Positions 1 to 10,117 of a stretch of 64,000 nucleotides of DNA are shown piece after piece. The notes below the pieces were generated by a model. The model did no database searches. It saw nothing but the letters and a program-made list of their open reading frames with translations, and was not told the origin of the DNA. Position 1 is the stretch's first letter. Every line of letters begins with the position of its first letter. The translations under genes were made by a program, and so were the position numbers. This stretch comes from an uncultured Bacteroidota bacterium (GTDB lineage Bacteria; Bacteroidota; Bacteroidia; Flavobacteriales; Flavobacteriaceae): positions 1 through 64,000 of the forward strand of contig CACGZJ010000007.1 of the NCBI GenBank assembly GCA_902577515.1, read 5' to 3'.

Positions 1-1617
1 GAAAACTATCTAAATTTTGATACATTATCATCGATTGAAACCAGAGAAGTTCTTCTGACTAATATTATTTTAATAATAGGCGCTTCCTTAATATCAGGTT
101 TCTTTACTTTTTTAATGAGGCAGACTATAATTAATGTATCAAGATATATAGAATATGATGTAAAGAATGAAATTTTTACCCATTACCAATCTCTTGATCA
201 GAAATTTTATAAAAGAAACAGGACAGGTGATTTAATGAATAGAATAAGTGAGGATGTTAGTAAGGTAAGAATGTACTATGGGCCAGTCATAATGTACGGA
301 ACTAATGCAATAGTTCTTTTTATTGTAATAATTACATATATGTTTAGTGTTGCTCCTAAGCTAACTGTTTTCAGTCTAATACCTCTTCCGATTTTATCAA
401 TTTTTATATATAAAATAAGTAATATTATAAATATAAAAAGCACAAAAGTTCAAGAGAGCTTATCTGACTTGTCTACATATTCTCAAGAAAGTTTTAGTGG
501 GATTTCTGTTCTAAAGTCATTTAATATCCAAGATATAATTTTCAATAAGTTTGATGGATATGCATTAATGAGTTTTAAGAATAATTTAAGCCTTGCTAAG
601 ATTCAAGCATGGTTTTTTCCAATAATTCTTTTTTTAATTGGACTCAGTAATTTAATAGTAATTTTTATTGGTGGAAGAGAATTTATTAATGGGAATATAG
701 AAATTGGAGTAATAGCAGAGTTCATAATTTATGTAAACATGTTAACATGGCCTGTAACACTTGTAGGATGGGTTACATCAATAGTTAAACAAGCAGAAGC
801 ATCTCAAAAAAGAATTAATGAATTTTTAGATTCAAAATCATCTCTAAATGATGGTAAAAATAGTTTAAAAGATAAAAATTCAAAAAATATTGAATTCAAG
901 GATGTTTCATTCACATACCCTCAAACTGGAATAAAAGTTTTTAATTCATTTAACCTTAAAATTGATAAAGGAACAACGCTTGGAATAGTTGGAAAAGTAG
1001 GTTCAGGAAAGACTACATTATTAGATCTTATCTGTAGGGTATATGATCCAGATGAGGGATTAATATCATATGAAAAAAATGATATAAAATCATTTAAGAT
1101 TAATAACCTAAGAGAACTTTTTAGCTATGTTCCACAAAATAATTTTTTGTTTTCAGAGAGTATACTTAAGAATATTCAATTTGGTAATCCAAATGCAACA
1201 GAAAGCGAAGTTAAAAGAGCTGCAAAGTTATCTGAAATTGATTCTGAGATTGCCAAATTTGAAAATGGATATCAAACAATACTTGGTGAAAGAGGTGTTA
1301 CATTATCAGGAGGTCAGGTCCAAAGAGTTTCAATAGCAAGATCCTTTGTTAAAGATTCAGCACTTTACCTTTTTGATGATTGCTTTTCATCTCTAGATAC
1401 AGATACTGAGGAAAGGCTAATTAAAAACTTAAAAAATAATTTTAAGAATAAATCAGTTATAATTGTTAGCCACAGAGTTTCATGTGTTAAGCATGCTGAT
1501 AAAATTATTGTTCTTGAAAAAGGAAAGATTATACAAGAAGGGACCCACAAAAACCTAACTAAAATTGATGGTTATTATAAGGAGTTATACAAAAAGCAAA
1601 ACAGTGAAATTACTTAG
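1..1617 (+). CDS. ABC transporter, fused permease/ATPase (MsbA/lipid exporter-like), 5' partial
   Basis: Frame is open to window base 1 (upstream of the 115 ORF start); Walker A GKVGSGKTT, signature LSGGQ, Walker B LYLFDDCFSSLD, H-loop VSHR. Confidence 0.93.
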   Translation, partial: ENYLNFDTLSSIETREVLLTNIILIIGASLISGFFTFLMRQTIINVSRYIEYDVKNEIFTHYQSLDQKFYKRNRTGDLMNRISEDVSKVRMYYGPVIMYGTNAIVLFIVIITYMFSVAPKLTVFSLIPLPILSIFIYKISNIINIKSTKVQESLSDLSTYSQESFSGISVLKSFNIQDIIFNKFDGYALMSFKNNLSLAKIQAWFFPIILFLIGLSNLIVIFIGGREFINGNIEIGVIAEFIIYVNMLTWPVTLVGWVTSIVKQAEASQKRINEFLDSKSSLNDGKNSLKDKNSKNIEFKDVSFTYPQTGIKVFNSFNLKIDKGTTLGIVGKVGSGKTTLLDLICRVYDPDEGLISYEKNDIKSFKINNLRELFSYVPQNNFLFSESILKNIQFGNPNATESEVKRAAKLSEIDSEIAKFENGYQTILGERGVTLSGGQVQRVSIARSFVKDSALYLFDDCFSSLDTDTEERLIKNLKNNFKNKSVIIVSHRVSCVKHADKIIVLEKGKIIQEGTHKNLTKIDGYYKELYKKQNSEIT

Positions 1618-1649
1618 TAGTTTTGATTATATTTGACTAAAATTAAATT

Positions 1650-2057
1650 ATGGAAAACCAAAATGAATATAATGCTGAAGAAATTTTCTCAAAAGCATTA
1701 AGAGCCGGAAGAAGAACTTATTTTTTTGATGTAAGAGAAACAAAGGCTGGAGATTATTATTTAACAATAACTGAAAGTAAAAAGTTTACAAATGAAGATG
1801 GAACATTTTACTACAAAAAGCACAAAATTTATTTATACAAAGAGGATTTTGATGAATTCAATAATTCACTTAAAGAAACATGTGACTTTATAATAGATAA
1901 AAAAGGTTCTGAAGTAATCAGTGAAAAACACGACAAAGATTTTGATTCAAAAAAAGAAAAAGAGAAAGAAAAAGAAAAGGATGAATCTTCAGAATCTGAT
2001 AATAACGATGAAGAAAAAGACTTTGCTGATGTTGACTTTGAAAACGACGATCAATAA
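1650..2057 (+). CDS. DUF3276 / PUR-alpha-like nucleic-acid-binding protein with acidic/KE-rich tail
   Basis: N-terminal 'SKALRAGRRTYFFDVRETKAGDYYLTITESKK' typical of Bacteroidota DUF3276; KEKEKEKEKDE tail. Confidence 0.85.
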   Translation: MENQNEYNAEEIFSKALRAGRRTYFFDVRETKAGDYYLTITESKKFTNEDGTFYYKKHKIYLYKEDFDEFNNSLKETCDFIIDKKGSEVISEKHDKDFDSKKEKEKEKEKDESSESDNNDEEKDFADVDFENDDQ

Positions 2058-2070
2058 ATAAAAAACCATT

Positions 2071-4584
2071 ATGAAAAAACTCTTATTACTTTTAATTCCA
2101 TCACTGTTTTTAAATGCCCAGGTTGGTCTTGATTATTACCTTGGGGATCTTAGTGAATATAACAAGTCTATACCTACTCCCTTAAGCGTAATTGGACATG
2201 AGGTTGGAGAATTCCATATAAGCCATGACAAATTAAGTCATTATATTCAAGAGATTTCAAAATCATCTGGTAGAGTTAAACTAGTAAATAGAGGTAAATC
2301 TTATGAAAATAGAACGTCTTGGTTAATGATAATTACCAGTGAGTCAAATCATTCAAGATTAGAAGAAATAAGAAAAAAACATTTAGAACTTTCAAATTCA
2401 AAGGATAAAGATATTGATGTATCTAATATGCCAATAATTGTATATCAGGGATTCTCAGTTCACGGTGACGAAGCAAGTGGTTCTAATGCTGCTTTACCCT
2501 ACATGTACCATATGCTAGCTAGTGATTCTGAAGAAACAAAAGAATTATTAGATAATGTAATAATACTTCTAGATGCAAGCTTAAACCCAGATGGTCTTCA
2601 ACGATTTTCTCAATGGGCTAATAGTAATAAGAATCAAAGCTTAAATCCTGATCCAAACGATAGGGAATATAATCAATATTGGCCAAGAGGTAGAACTAAC
2701 CACTATTGGTTTGATCTAAATAGGGACTACCTTCCTAATCAGCTTATTGAGACTAATGCAAAAATTCAAACTTACACAGAATGGTTACCAAACATTTTAA
2801 CAGATCATCATGAGATGGGTACAAACTCATCTTTTTTCTTTCAACCTGGTGTTCCTGAAAGAAAGAATCCTCTTATTTCTGATTTGAATCAAGAACTAAC
2901 TCGAGAGATTGGGACATATCATGAAGAGGCTCTTAATGAAATAGGTTCTCTTTATTATTCAGAAGAAGACTATGATGATTTCTACTTCGGTAAAGGTTCA
3001 ACATATCCAGATGCAAATGGAGGTATTGGAATCTTATTTGAGCAGGGGAGCTCAAGAGGTCATATACAAGAGAGTGTTAACGGAATTCTTACATTCCCAT
3101 TTACTATCAGAAATCAACTTACAACAGCATTTTCAACTATAAAGGCTGCAAAAAATATGAGAGTCAAGCTTTTAAATTATATGAAAGATTTTTATGATGA
3201 TCAAATTGAGTTGAATCCAAAGTCAAGTGATAATATAGTTTTTGGAAAGCTTAAAGATGAGTCAACTGTTTATCATCTTGCAGATTTATTAAATAGCCAT
3301 AAAATCAAGTTCAATAAAATATCTGAAGATATTGTTTTAAATGGAAAAAAATTCACAAAAGATAACAGTTTTATAATCCCAATGAATCAACCAAAAAGAA
3401 CTCTTATAAAGAGTATGTTTAATACTCAGACTAAATTTAAGGATAGTATATTTTATGATATTTCAGGATGGACATTCCCTTTAGCATTTAATGTTAGCTA
3501 TTCATATACAGATAACCTTAATAAATCTAGTGTTTCCAAGTTGTTTGGAGAAGAAGTTAAAGAAACAAAAAAACCAATAGGAAATGTAGATTCTAAATCT
3601 AATTATGCATATTTATTTGAACCACATGAATATTATGCACAGGCTGCTTTATATTATTTAATTAAAGAGGGTTTAAGAGTTAAAACTGCAACAAAAAAAT
3701 TCTCAATTAAGGGTAAAGAGTTTGATTATGGAACTTATCTTATCCCTGTTCAAAACCAAATTATGAACTCTGAGGATATTTATAATAAACTTTTAGAGAT
3801 ATCTAAAAAATATAATATAAACTTTGAATCTCAATCTACTGGCATAACTTCAGGTATTGATCTTGGATCAGATTACTTTATTATTGTAAATGAACCTAAA
3901 ATAGGATTAATTGTTGGTGATGGCATAAGAAATTATGATGCAGGTGAAATATGGCACCTACTTGATACAAGGTATAATATACCTATAACTAAACTTGATG
4001 TAGATGATCTTAGAGATATAGATCTAGTTAAATATTCTCATATTATTCTTCCAGATTACGATGGATCAAAGCTAAGTGCTGAACAACTAAAGAATTATGT
4101 TATTGAAGGTGGTAACCTTATTGCTTACAGAAATTCTGTAAAATGGATATCTAATAATATATATGAGTTAGAGTTTTTATCTAATAATTTAATAGCTTCA
4201 GAAGTTTCTTTTTCAGATAAAGAAAAGTTTTATGGAGCACAAGAAACAGGTGGTGCGATATTTGAATCAAATATTGACAAAAGTCACCCTGTAAATTATG
4301 GAATCGAATCTAATACTCTGCCATTATTTAGGAATTCAAATGTGTATATGTATAAAAGTGAACAAAGTTTTAGTAATCCTATATCATATACATCCAATCC
4401 TTTAATGAGTGGATATATTTCAGAAGAAAACTTGTCAATATTAAAAAATTCTGTTCCATTTAAAGTTATAGATAGTGGAAAAGGTAAAATTTTATTGATG
4501 ACTGATAACACAAATTTCAGAGCATTTTGGTTTGGCACGAACAGAATTTTACTTAATATGTTATTTCACTCAAATATTATGTAG
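2071..4584 (+). CDS. Secreted M14-family zinc carboxypeptidase-like protein
   Basis: Signal peptide; SVHGDEASG Zn motif, NPDG, TDHHEMG. Confidence 0.88.
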   Translation: MKKLLLLLIPSLFLNAQVGLDYYLGDLSEYNKSIPTPLSVIGHEVGEFHISHDKLSHYIQEISKSSGRVKLVNRGKSYENRTSWLMIITSESNHSRLEEIRKKHLELSNSKDKDIDVSNMPIIVYQGFSVHGDEASGSNAALPYMYHMLASDSEETKELLDNVIILLDASLNPDGLQRFSQWANSNKNQSLNPDPNDREYNQYWPRGRTNHYWFDLNRDYLPNQLIETNAKIQTYTEWLPNILTDHHEMGTNSSFFFQPGVPERKNPLISDLNQELTREIGTYHEEALNEIGSLYYSEEDYDDFYFGKGSTYPDANGGIGILFEQGSSRGHIQESVNGILTFPFTIRNQLTTAFSTIKAAKNMRVKLLNYMKDFYDDQIELNPKSSDNIVFGKLKDESTVYHLADLLNSHKIKFNKISEDIVLNGKKFTKDNSFIIPMNQPKRTLIKSMFNTQTKFKDSIFYDISGWTFPLAFNVSYSYTDNLNKSSVSKLFGEEVKETKKPIGNVDSKSNYAYLFEPHEYYAQAALYYLIKEGLRVKTATKKFSIKGKEFDYGTYLIPVQNQIMNSEDIYNKLLEISKKYNINFESQSTGITSGIDLGSDYFIIVNEPKIGLIVGDGIRNYDAGEIWHLLDTRYNIPITKLDVDDLRDIDLVKYSHIILPDYDGSKLSAEQLKNYVIEGGNLIAYRNSVKWISNNIYELEFLSNNLIASEVSFSDKEKFYGAQETGGAIFESNIDKSHPVNYGIESNTLPLFRNSNVYMYKSEQSFSNPISYTSNPLMSGYISEENLSILKNSVPFKVIDSGKGKILLMTDNTNFRAFWFGTNRILLNMLFHSNIM

Positions 4585-6714
4585 TTAATTTGAAACATCG
4601 TTAAGAAATTTTATTCTGTATAGTCTAAGTTCTTCTTCATCATATTCTCCATCAAACTCTTTCAGAGCGATTGAGATGTCTTCACTCTCAGACTTTAAAA
4701 AGTAATCCTTTAGTTCCTCTTGTTGATCTTCGTCAAGTATTTCTTCTAAATAGTAATCAATATCTAGTTTTGTACCAGAAAAAACAATACTTTCAAGTTC
4801 TACTAATAACTCATTGAACTCAATTCCTCTTGAATCACTAATTTCATCTAAAGGTATTTTTTTATCAATATTTTGGATAAGAGAAAGCTTTTTCGATGAT
4901 TTTTCACCTGATGTTCTTAGTACTAAGTCATCTGATTTTTGTATTTGATTCTCTTCAATGTATTCTTTTATAAGTTTAACGAAATAATTACCAAACTTAT
5001 TGACTTTTCCCTCACCCACACCATTTATATTTTTAAACTCCTCTAGTGATGTTGGATACTTGTATGTCATATCTTCTAAGGAGAATTCTTGAAGAATAGC
5101 ATATGGAGGTAAAGAATTCTTTTTTGCAATATCTTTTCTTAGTATAATTAATTTGTCCATTAATTTAGCATCAACTATTCCTGTTTTAATACTATTATGC
5201 CTAGGTTTATTTTCAATACTAAAATCGTTATCAATAGATATGTCAAACTTATCTTCATTATCTAGATATTTTTTTCCATAATCAGTTATCTTCAAAGATC
5301 CTATATCATTTATATCTCTTATTAATATTCCATCTACAATACAATGTGTAATTAAAGTTTTCCAAAAATCTCTATTAATTTCATTTTTTTCCTCAATAGG
5401 TAAAGTGTTAACCAATTCTTTAAACGAAATTTTTTTATCAGACTTAAAAAAGTTAAAAATTAGAAATTTGAGTTTTTCAATAGCATTTATTTTTTCTTTA
5501 GGATTCTTTGAGTTATCATCCATACTTAAGTCATTATGAATTTTAGGATCATACTTTTCCCCAAAATAACTTAATAAATATTTTCTTCTAGAAATTGAGG
5601 ACTTTGCAAAATTTTTGACTTCTTTTAAAAGCATTATTGCAATCTCTCTTTCAGAGGATTTCTTTTTCGACAATAACTTTTCCAGTTTATCTGCGTCTTC
5701 ATCTGAATAATACATTAGACAATGGCTATCGACTCCATCTCTTCCTGCTCTGCCCGTTTCTTGATAGTAACCTTCAATACTTTTAGGAATATCATAATGA
5801 ATTACGAATCTTACATCAGGCTTGTCTATTCCCATTCCAAAAGCAATTGTTGCAACTATAACTCTACAATCGTCATTTAAGAATTTATCTTGATTTTCTT
5901 CTCTTATTTTTTTTTCTAACCCTGCATGATAGGGTAGACTTTTAACTCCATTAATATTTAGTAATTTAGATATATCCTCAACTTTTTTTCTTGATAGACA
6001 ATAAATTATTCCAGACTGATTAGATTTTGTTTTAATAAATTTTAATAATTCTAAATCTGTTAATTGATTTTTACCCCTTACTTCGTAAAATAAGTTTGGC
6101 CTATTGAATGATGATTTAAAAACTTTTGAGTTATTAATCTTTAAATTTTTAACTATATCATCTTGTACTTTTGGAGTTGCTGTTGCTGTAAGAGCCATTA
6201 TTTTCAACTCAGGATCAATTAATTCTATTATATCTCTAATCTTTCTATACTCTGGCCTAAAATCATGCCCCCACTCAGAAATACAATGAGCTTCATCTAT
6301 AGCTAAAAATGAAATTTTAATTGATTTTAAAAAATCTATAGTTTCATTTTTAGATAAAGTCTCAGGGGCTATATACAGTAGTTTAGTTTTGTTGTTTATA
6401 ACATCCTCTTTCACATTAATAACTTGCTGTTTTGTTAAAGTTGAGTTTAAAACGTGAGCTATTGAATGATGTGAACTACTTGCTCTAATTAGATCAACTT
6501 GATTCTTCATAAGAGCAATAAGAGGGGATATTACAATTGCTGTTCCCTCCATTATTAATGCAGGCAATTGGTAACAAAGAGATTTCCCCCCCCCTGTTGG
6601 CATAATTACAAAGGAATCATTTCCTTCAAGAAGATTTTTTATAACAGATTCTTGATGGTTTTTAAATTCATTGAAACCAAAGTGCTTATCTAAACCTATT
6701 TTTAAGTTATACAA
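4585..6714 (-). CDS. recQ: ATP-dependent DNA helicase RecQ
   Basis: MPTGGGKSLCYQLPA, DEAH, QETGRAGRDG, C-terminal HRDC-like region. Confidence 0.95.
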   Translation of the reverse strand: MYNLKIGLDKHFGFNEFKNHQESVIKNLLEGNDSFVIMPTGGGKSLCYQLPALIMEGTAIVISPLIALMKNQVDLIRASSSHHSIAHVLNSTLTKQQVINVKEDVINNKTKLLYIAPETLSKNETIDFLKSIKISFLAIDEAHCISEWGHDFRPEYRKIRDIIELIDPELKIMALTATATPKVQDDIVKNLKINNSKVFKSSFNRPNLFYEVRGKNQLTDLELLKFIKTKSNQSGIIYCLSRKKVEDISKLLNINGVKSLPYHAGLEKKIREENQDKFLNDDCRVIVATIAFGMGIDKPDVRFVIHYDIPKSIEGYYQETGRAGRDGVDSHCLMYYSDEDADKLEKLLSKKKSSEREIAIMLLKEVKNFAKSSISRRKYLLSYFGEKYDPKIHNDLSMDDNSKNPKEKINAIEKLKFLIFNFFKSDKKISFKELVNTLPIEEKNEINRDFWKTLITHCIVDGILIRDINDIGSLKITDYGKKYLDNEDKFDISIDNDFSIENKPRHNSIKTGIVDAKLMDKLIILRKDIAKKNSLPPYAILQEFSLEDMTYKYPTSLEEFKNINGVGEGKVNKFGNYFVKLIKEYIEENQIQKSDDLVLRTSGEKSSKKLSLIQNIDKKIPLDEISDSRGIEFNELLVELESIVFSGTKLDIDYYLEEILDEDQQEELKDYFLKSESEDISIALKEFDGEYDEEELRLYRIKFLNDVSN

Positions 6715-6776
6715 AATATGGTTGTTTCAAATTTTATAAATTTGTAGTATATATAATTTATAAAAAAAATCCCATT

Positions 6777-7748
6777 TTGACTAATTCTGAAATAATTAAA
6801 AAAACTGCACTGGATACATTAAATCTTGAATCTAAATCTGTTTCAAATCTCTCAAAAATTATTGACACAAACTTCTGTAAAATTGTTGAATTATTGAAGG
6901 ATTGTAAAGGTAAGATAGTCCTAACAGGTATTGGTAAAAGTGCAATTATTGGAATGAAAATATCAGCAACTTTAAATTCTACTGGATCAAAATCAATTTT
7001 TTTACATCTTGGAGATGCACTTCATGGAGACATGGGGGTTATAGGAAATGAGGATATGGTAATTTGTCTGTCAAAAAGTGGTGAATCAAGTGAAATAATT
7101 TCTATTTCAAATTACTTAAATAAAGCCAAAATTAAACTGATTGGTATATCTTGTCAAAAAGGTTCATCTTTAGAAAAAATGTCTGATATGTTTATTCATA
7201 CAGAGATAGAAAAAGAAGCATGTCATAATAATTTAGCTCCAACAACCAGTTCAACTTGTCATCTCGCTATTGGAGATGCAATTGCAATGTCAATTCAAAA
7301 ATTAAAAGGTTTTTCTCCTAATGAATTTGGAGAATATCATCCATCTGGTAGTCTAGGAAAGAAGCTTAATCTTTCATTAAATAGTCTAGTTGATAAGAAC
7401 AGAATACCTATTGTAGATCCACTATCATCCTTTGCAGAAGTTATAAATGAAATTTCATCTAAAATGTATGGAGCCACAGCAGTTTTAAAAGATGATAAAA
7501 TTGTTGGAATTATTACCGATGGGGATATTAGAAGAGTAATTGAAAAAAGAAAGAATATAGAGAATATAGTAGCTTCTGAATTTATGAGTAACAACCCAAA
7601 AGTATTAAACTCAGATATTTTAGCCACTGAGGCTCTAAAAATTATGAAAAAAAATAATATAAGTCAGGTTTTAATTTCTGATAATAATAGTTTTATTGGA
7701 ATCGTTCATATTTTAGATATAATTAAACAAGGCATTAATGATGAGTAA
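6777..7748 (+). CDS. kdsD: KpsF/GutQ-type arabinose-5-phosphate isomerase (SIS + CBS domains), TTG start
   Basis: GIGKSAIIGMKISATLNSTG, LGDALHGDMG, EYHPSGSLGKKL, two CBS repeats. Confidence 0.92.
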   Translation: MTNSEIIKKTALDTLNLESKSVSNLSKIIDTNFCKIVELLKDCKGKIVLTGIGKSAIIGMKISATLNSTGSKSIFLHLGDALHGDMGVIGNEDMVICLSKSGESSEIISISNYLNKAKIKLIGISCQKGSSLEKMSDMFIHTEIEKEACHNNLAPTTSSTCHLAIGDAIAMSIQKLKGFSPNEFGEYHPSGSLGKKLNLSLNSLVDKNRIPIVDPLSSFAEVINEISSKMYGATAVLKDDKIVGIITDGDIRRVIEKRKNIENIVASEFMSNNPKVLNSDILATEALKIMKKNNISQVLISDNNSFIGIVHILDIIKQGINDE

Positions 7749-8538
7749 TTTAAAAGATATGTCTTTTCTTGATCATCTTGAAGAATTAAGATGGCATATT
7801 ATAAGATCTACAATAGCTATTTTATTAGTAGCAGTTGTAGCTTTTTTAGCAAAGGATATAATTTTTGATCAAATAATATTTGGACCTAAAAGAGGAAACT
7901 TTATTAGTTATGAATTATTTTGCTCCATTTCTCAGTCATTTGGTGGTAGTGCCTTTTGTTTTGAAGAACTTCCATTTAGAGTTCAAAGCAGAACTGTATC
8001 AGGACAATTTTCTGCCCACCTTTGGACATCTATTTTAGCGGGTTTTATTATTTCATTTCCTTACGTAATTTATGAATTTTGGAAATTTATAAGCCCTGGT
8101 CTATACAGAAAGGAAAAAGAAGGTGCAAGAGGCTTTATTTTCATTTCATCAACACTTTTTTTTATTGGTGTTCTATTTGGATATTATATAGTAACTCCCT
8201 TATCTATAAATTTTCTTGGCAATTATACAATTAGTTCTGAGGTCTTCAATGATTTTGATTTAAGTAGCTATATTGGCCTTTTAAGAGCATCAGTTTTAGC
8301 ATCTGGTTTAATATTTGAACTTCCAATTATTATACATTATTTAACAAAAGTAGGTTTAGTCACACCGAATTTTTTGAGAAGAAATAGAAAGTTTGCTCTT
8401 GTGATAGTATTAAGTCTTTCTGCAATAATTACTCCACCTGATATAGCGAGCCAAATTATAGTAAGTATACCAATCTTGATACTCTACGAAATAAGTATTA
8501 TAATTTCAAAAATTGGATATAAAAAATTAAATACATAA
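7738..8538 (+). CDS. tatC: Twin-arginine translocase subunit TatC
   Basis: MSFLDHLEELRWHIIRS, FWKFISPGLYRKE, multiple TM segments. Confidence 0.95.
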   Translation: MMSNLKDMSFLDHLEELRWHIIRSTIAILLVAVVAFLAKDIIFDQIIFGPKRGNFISYELFCSISQSFGGSAFCFEELPFRVQSRTVSGQFSAHLWTSILAGFIISFPYVIYEFWKFISPGLYRKEKEGARGFIFISSTLFFIGVLFGYYIVTPLSINFLGNYTISSEVFNDFDLSSYIGLLRASVLASGLIFELPIIIHYLTKVGLVTPNFLRRNRKFALVIVLSLSAIITPPDIASQIIVSIPILILYEISIIISKIGYKKLNT

Positions 8539-8548
8539 TATTTGTCAA

Positions 8549-9283
8549 ATGATTTTAAGTGCAAGAGAAATATCAAAATCTTACAGAGGAAGGAAAGTAG
8601 TAAACAATATTTCAATTGAAGTAAATCAAGGAGAAATTGTTGGTCTACTTGGTCCGAATGGTGCTGGTAAAACTACATCATTTTATATGATAGTTGGAAT
8701 TATTAAGCCAGAAAAAGGGGATATTTTTCTTGATAAAGAAGTTATATCTACATATCCAATGTATCAAAGAGCTCAAAAGGGTATAGGATATCTTGCACAA
8801 GAAGAATCAGTATTCAGAAAACTTTCTGTTGAAGACAATATTCTGGGTGTTCTAGAATTTTCAGACCTTTCAAAAAATAGACAAAAAGAGAAAGCTCAAC
8901 AGTTAATGGAGGAATTTGGATTAATTAATATTAGAAAAAATAGAGGAGATCTTCTTTCTGGTGGTGAAAGAAGAAGAACCGAAATTGCTAGAGCTTTAGC
9001 AAATAATCCTAATTTTCTATTATTAGACGAACCTTTTGCTGGTGTTGATCCAATAGCAGTAGAGGATATTCAATCAATTATTTCTGTTTTGAAAAAGAAA
9101 AATATTGGAATACTTATAACAGATCATAATGTTCAAGAAACACTTGCTATTACAGACAGAACTTATTTAATGTTTGAAGGTAAAATTCTAAAGGAAGGTA
9201 TACCGGAAGATCTTGCAAAAGACGAATTAGTCAGAAAAGTATATTTAGGTAAAAATTTTGAATTTAAAAGAAAAAAAATATAA
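8549..9283 (+). CDS. lptB: LPS export ABC transporter ATPase LptB
   Basis: GPNGAGKTT, LSGGERRRTEIARALA, DEPFAGVDPIAV. Confidence 0.94.
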   Translation: MILSAREISKSYRGRKVVNNISIEVNQGEIVGLLGPNGAGKTTSFYMIVGIIKPEKGDIFLDKEVISTYPMYQRAQKGIGYLAQEESVFRKLSVEDNILGVLEFSDLSKNRQKEKAQQLMEEFGLINIRKNRGDLLSGGERRRTEIARALANNPNFLLLDEPFAGVDPIAVEDIQSIISVLKKKNIGILITDHNVQETLAITDRTYLMFEGKILKEGIPEDLAKDELVRKVYLGKNFEFKRKKI

Positions 9284-9290
9284 TTTCTTG

Positions 9291-10049
9291 CTATATCAAA
9301 GACCAAAGGTTCCTTATTACATTTAAAAAGAGGTAAAGTATAATTATTAGACAAAATCCTCCAATACCAAAGATTAAAATTATTGGAATACTTAAAACTA
9401 TAGTAAGAATTTTAAAAATATTATAATCATATTTTCTTAATGAAATTCTTAATGAAAATAGTCTAAAAGGAACATTCATTAGAATAAAACTTGATACTAC
9501 CAAAATAATTAAAGTATAATTATTAAGAAAATATTCTTTAGACTCAAGAAAATAGTAATGTTCCATCAAAATTGGAAATGAGGCAAAAAATAAAGCATTA
9601 GCAGGAGTTGGCAGACCTTCAAACTCATCAGTATAGTCAATAATATTAAATTTAGCTAATCTAAGAGCAGAACCTAGAGTAATAACAAAAGCTATAAATG
9701 CAATAGGAGAGACTGAGAAAATCAGATCTAAATTTACTAATGGCTCTAAGTCTAATTCCAAATTAAAATCTGTAACACGATTTCCTGACAATTTAAATAA
9801 CTGATATACAATAATTCCAGGAACAACTCCACTTGTAACAATGTCAGAGAGAGAATCTAGATGCTTTCCAAATTCTGTTTCTGCATTTAATGCCCTAGCT
9901 ATAATTCCATCTAAGTAGTCAAAAAAGACTCCTAATAATACAAGAATTAAAACTACTTCAAACTGAAATTGGAATGCGAAAGCAATTGAAAAACAACCAC
10001 ATAGAAGATTAAGTGCCGTTAGAATATTAGGAATAAAGGCTTTTATCAT
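9291..10049 (-). CDS. pssA: CDP-diacylglycerol--serine O-phosphatidyltransferase
   Basis: DYLDGIIARALNAETEFGKHLDSLSDIV CDP-alcohol phosphotransferase motif. Confidence 0.92.
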   Translation of the reverse strand: MIKAFIPNILTALNLLCGCFSIAFAFQFQFEVVLILVLLGVFFDYLDGIIARALNAETEFGKHLDSLSDIVTSGVVPGIIVYQLFKLSGNRVTDFNLELDLEPLVNLDLIFSVSPIAFIAFVITLGSALRLAKFNIIDYTDEFEGLPTPANALFFASFPILMEHYYFLESKEYFLNNYTLIILVVSSFILMNVPFRLFSLRISLRKYDYNIFKILTIVLSIPIILIFGIGGFCLIIILYLFLNVIRNLWSLI

Positions 10050-10117
10050 GATATTTGTGTTTCCAATTTATAAAAAAATTGTAATATTAATATTACAAAG
10101 TATTTAAACTTATAAAA

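Noticed and set aside
1950-2000. K/E-rich simple repeat (aaaaagagaaagaaaaagaaaa) as a phase-variable tract
   Set aside because: Repeat is codon-level and in the acidic/basic tail of a cytosolic DUF3276 protein; no evidence of frame switching.
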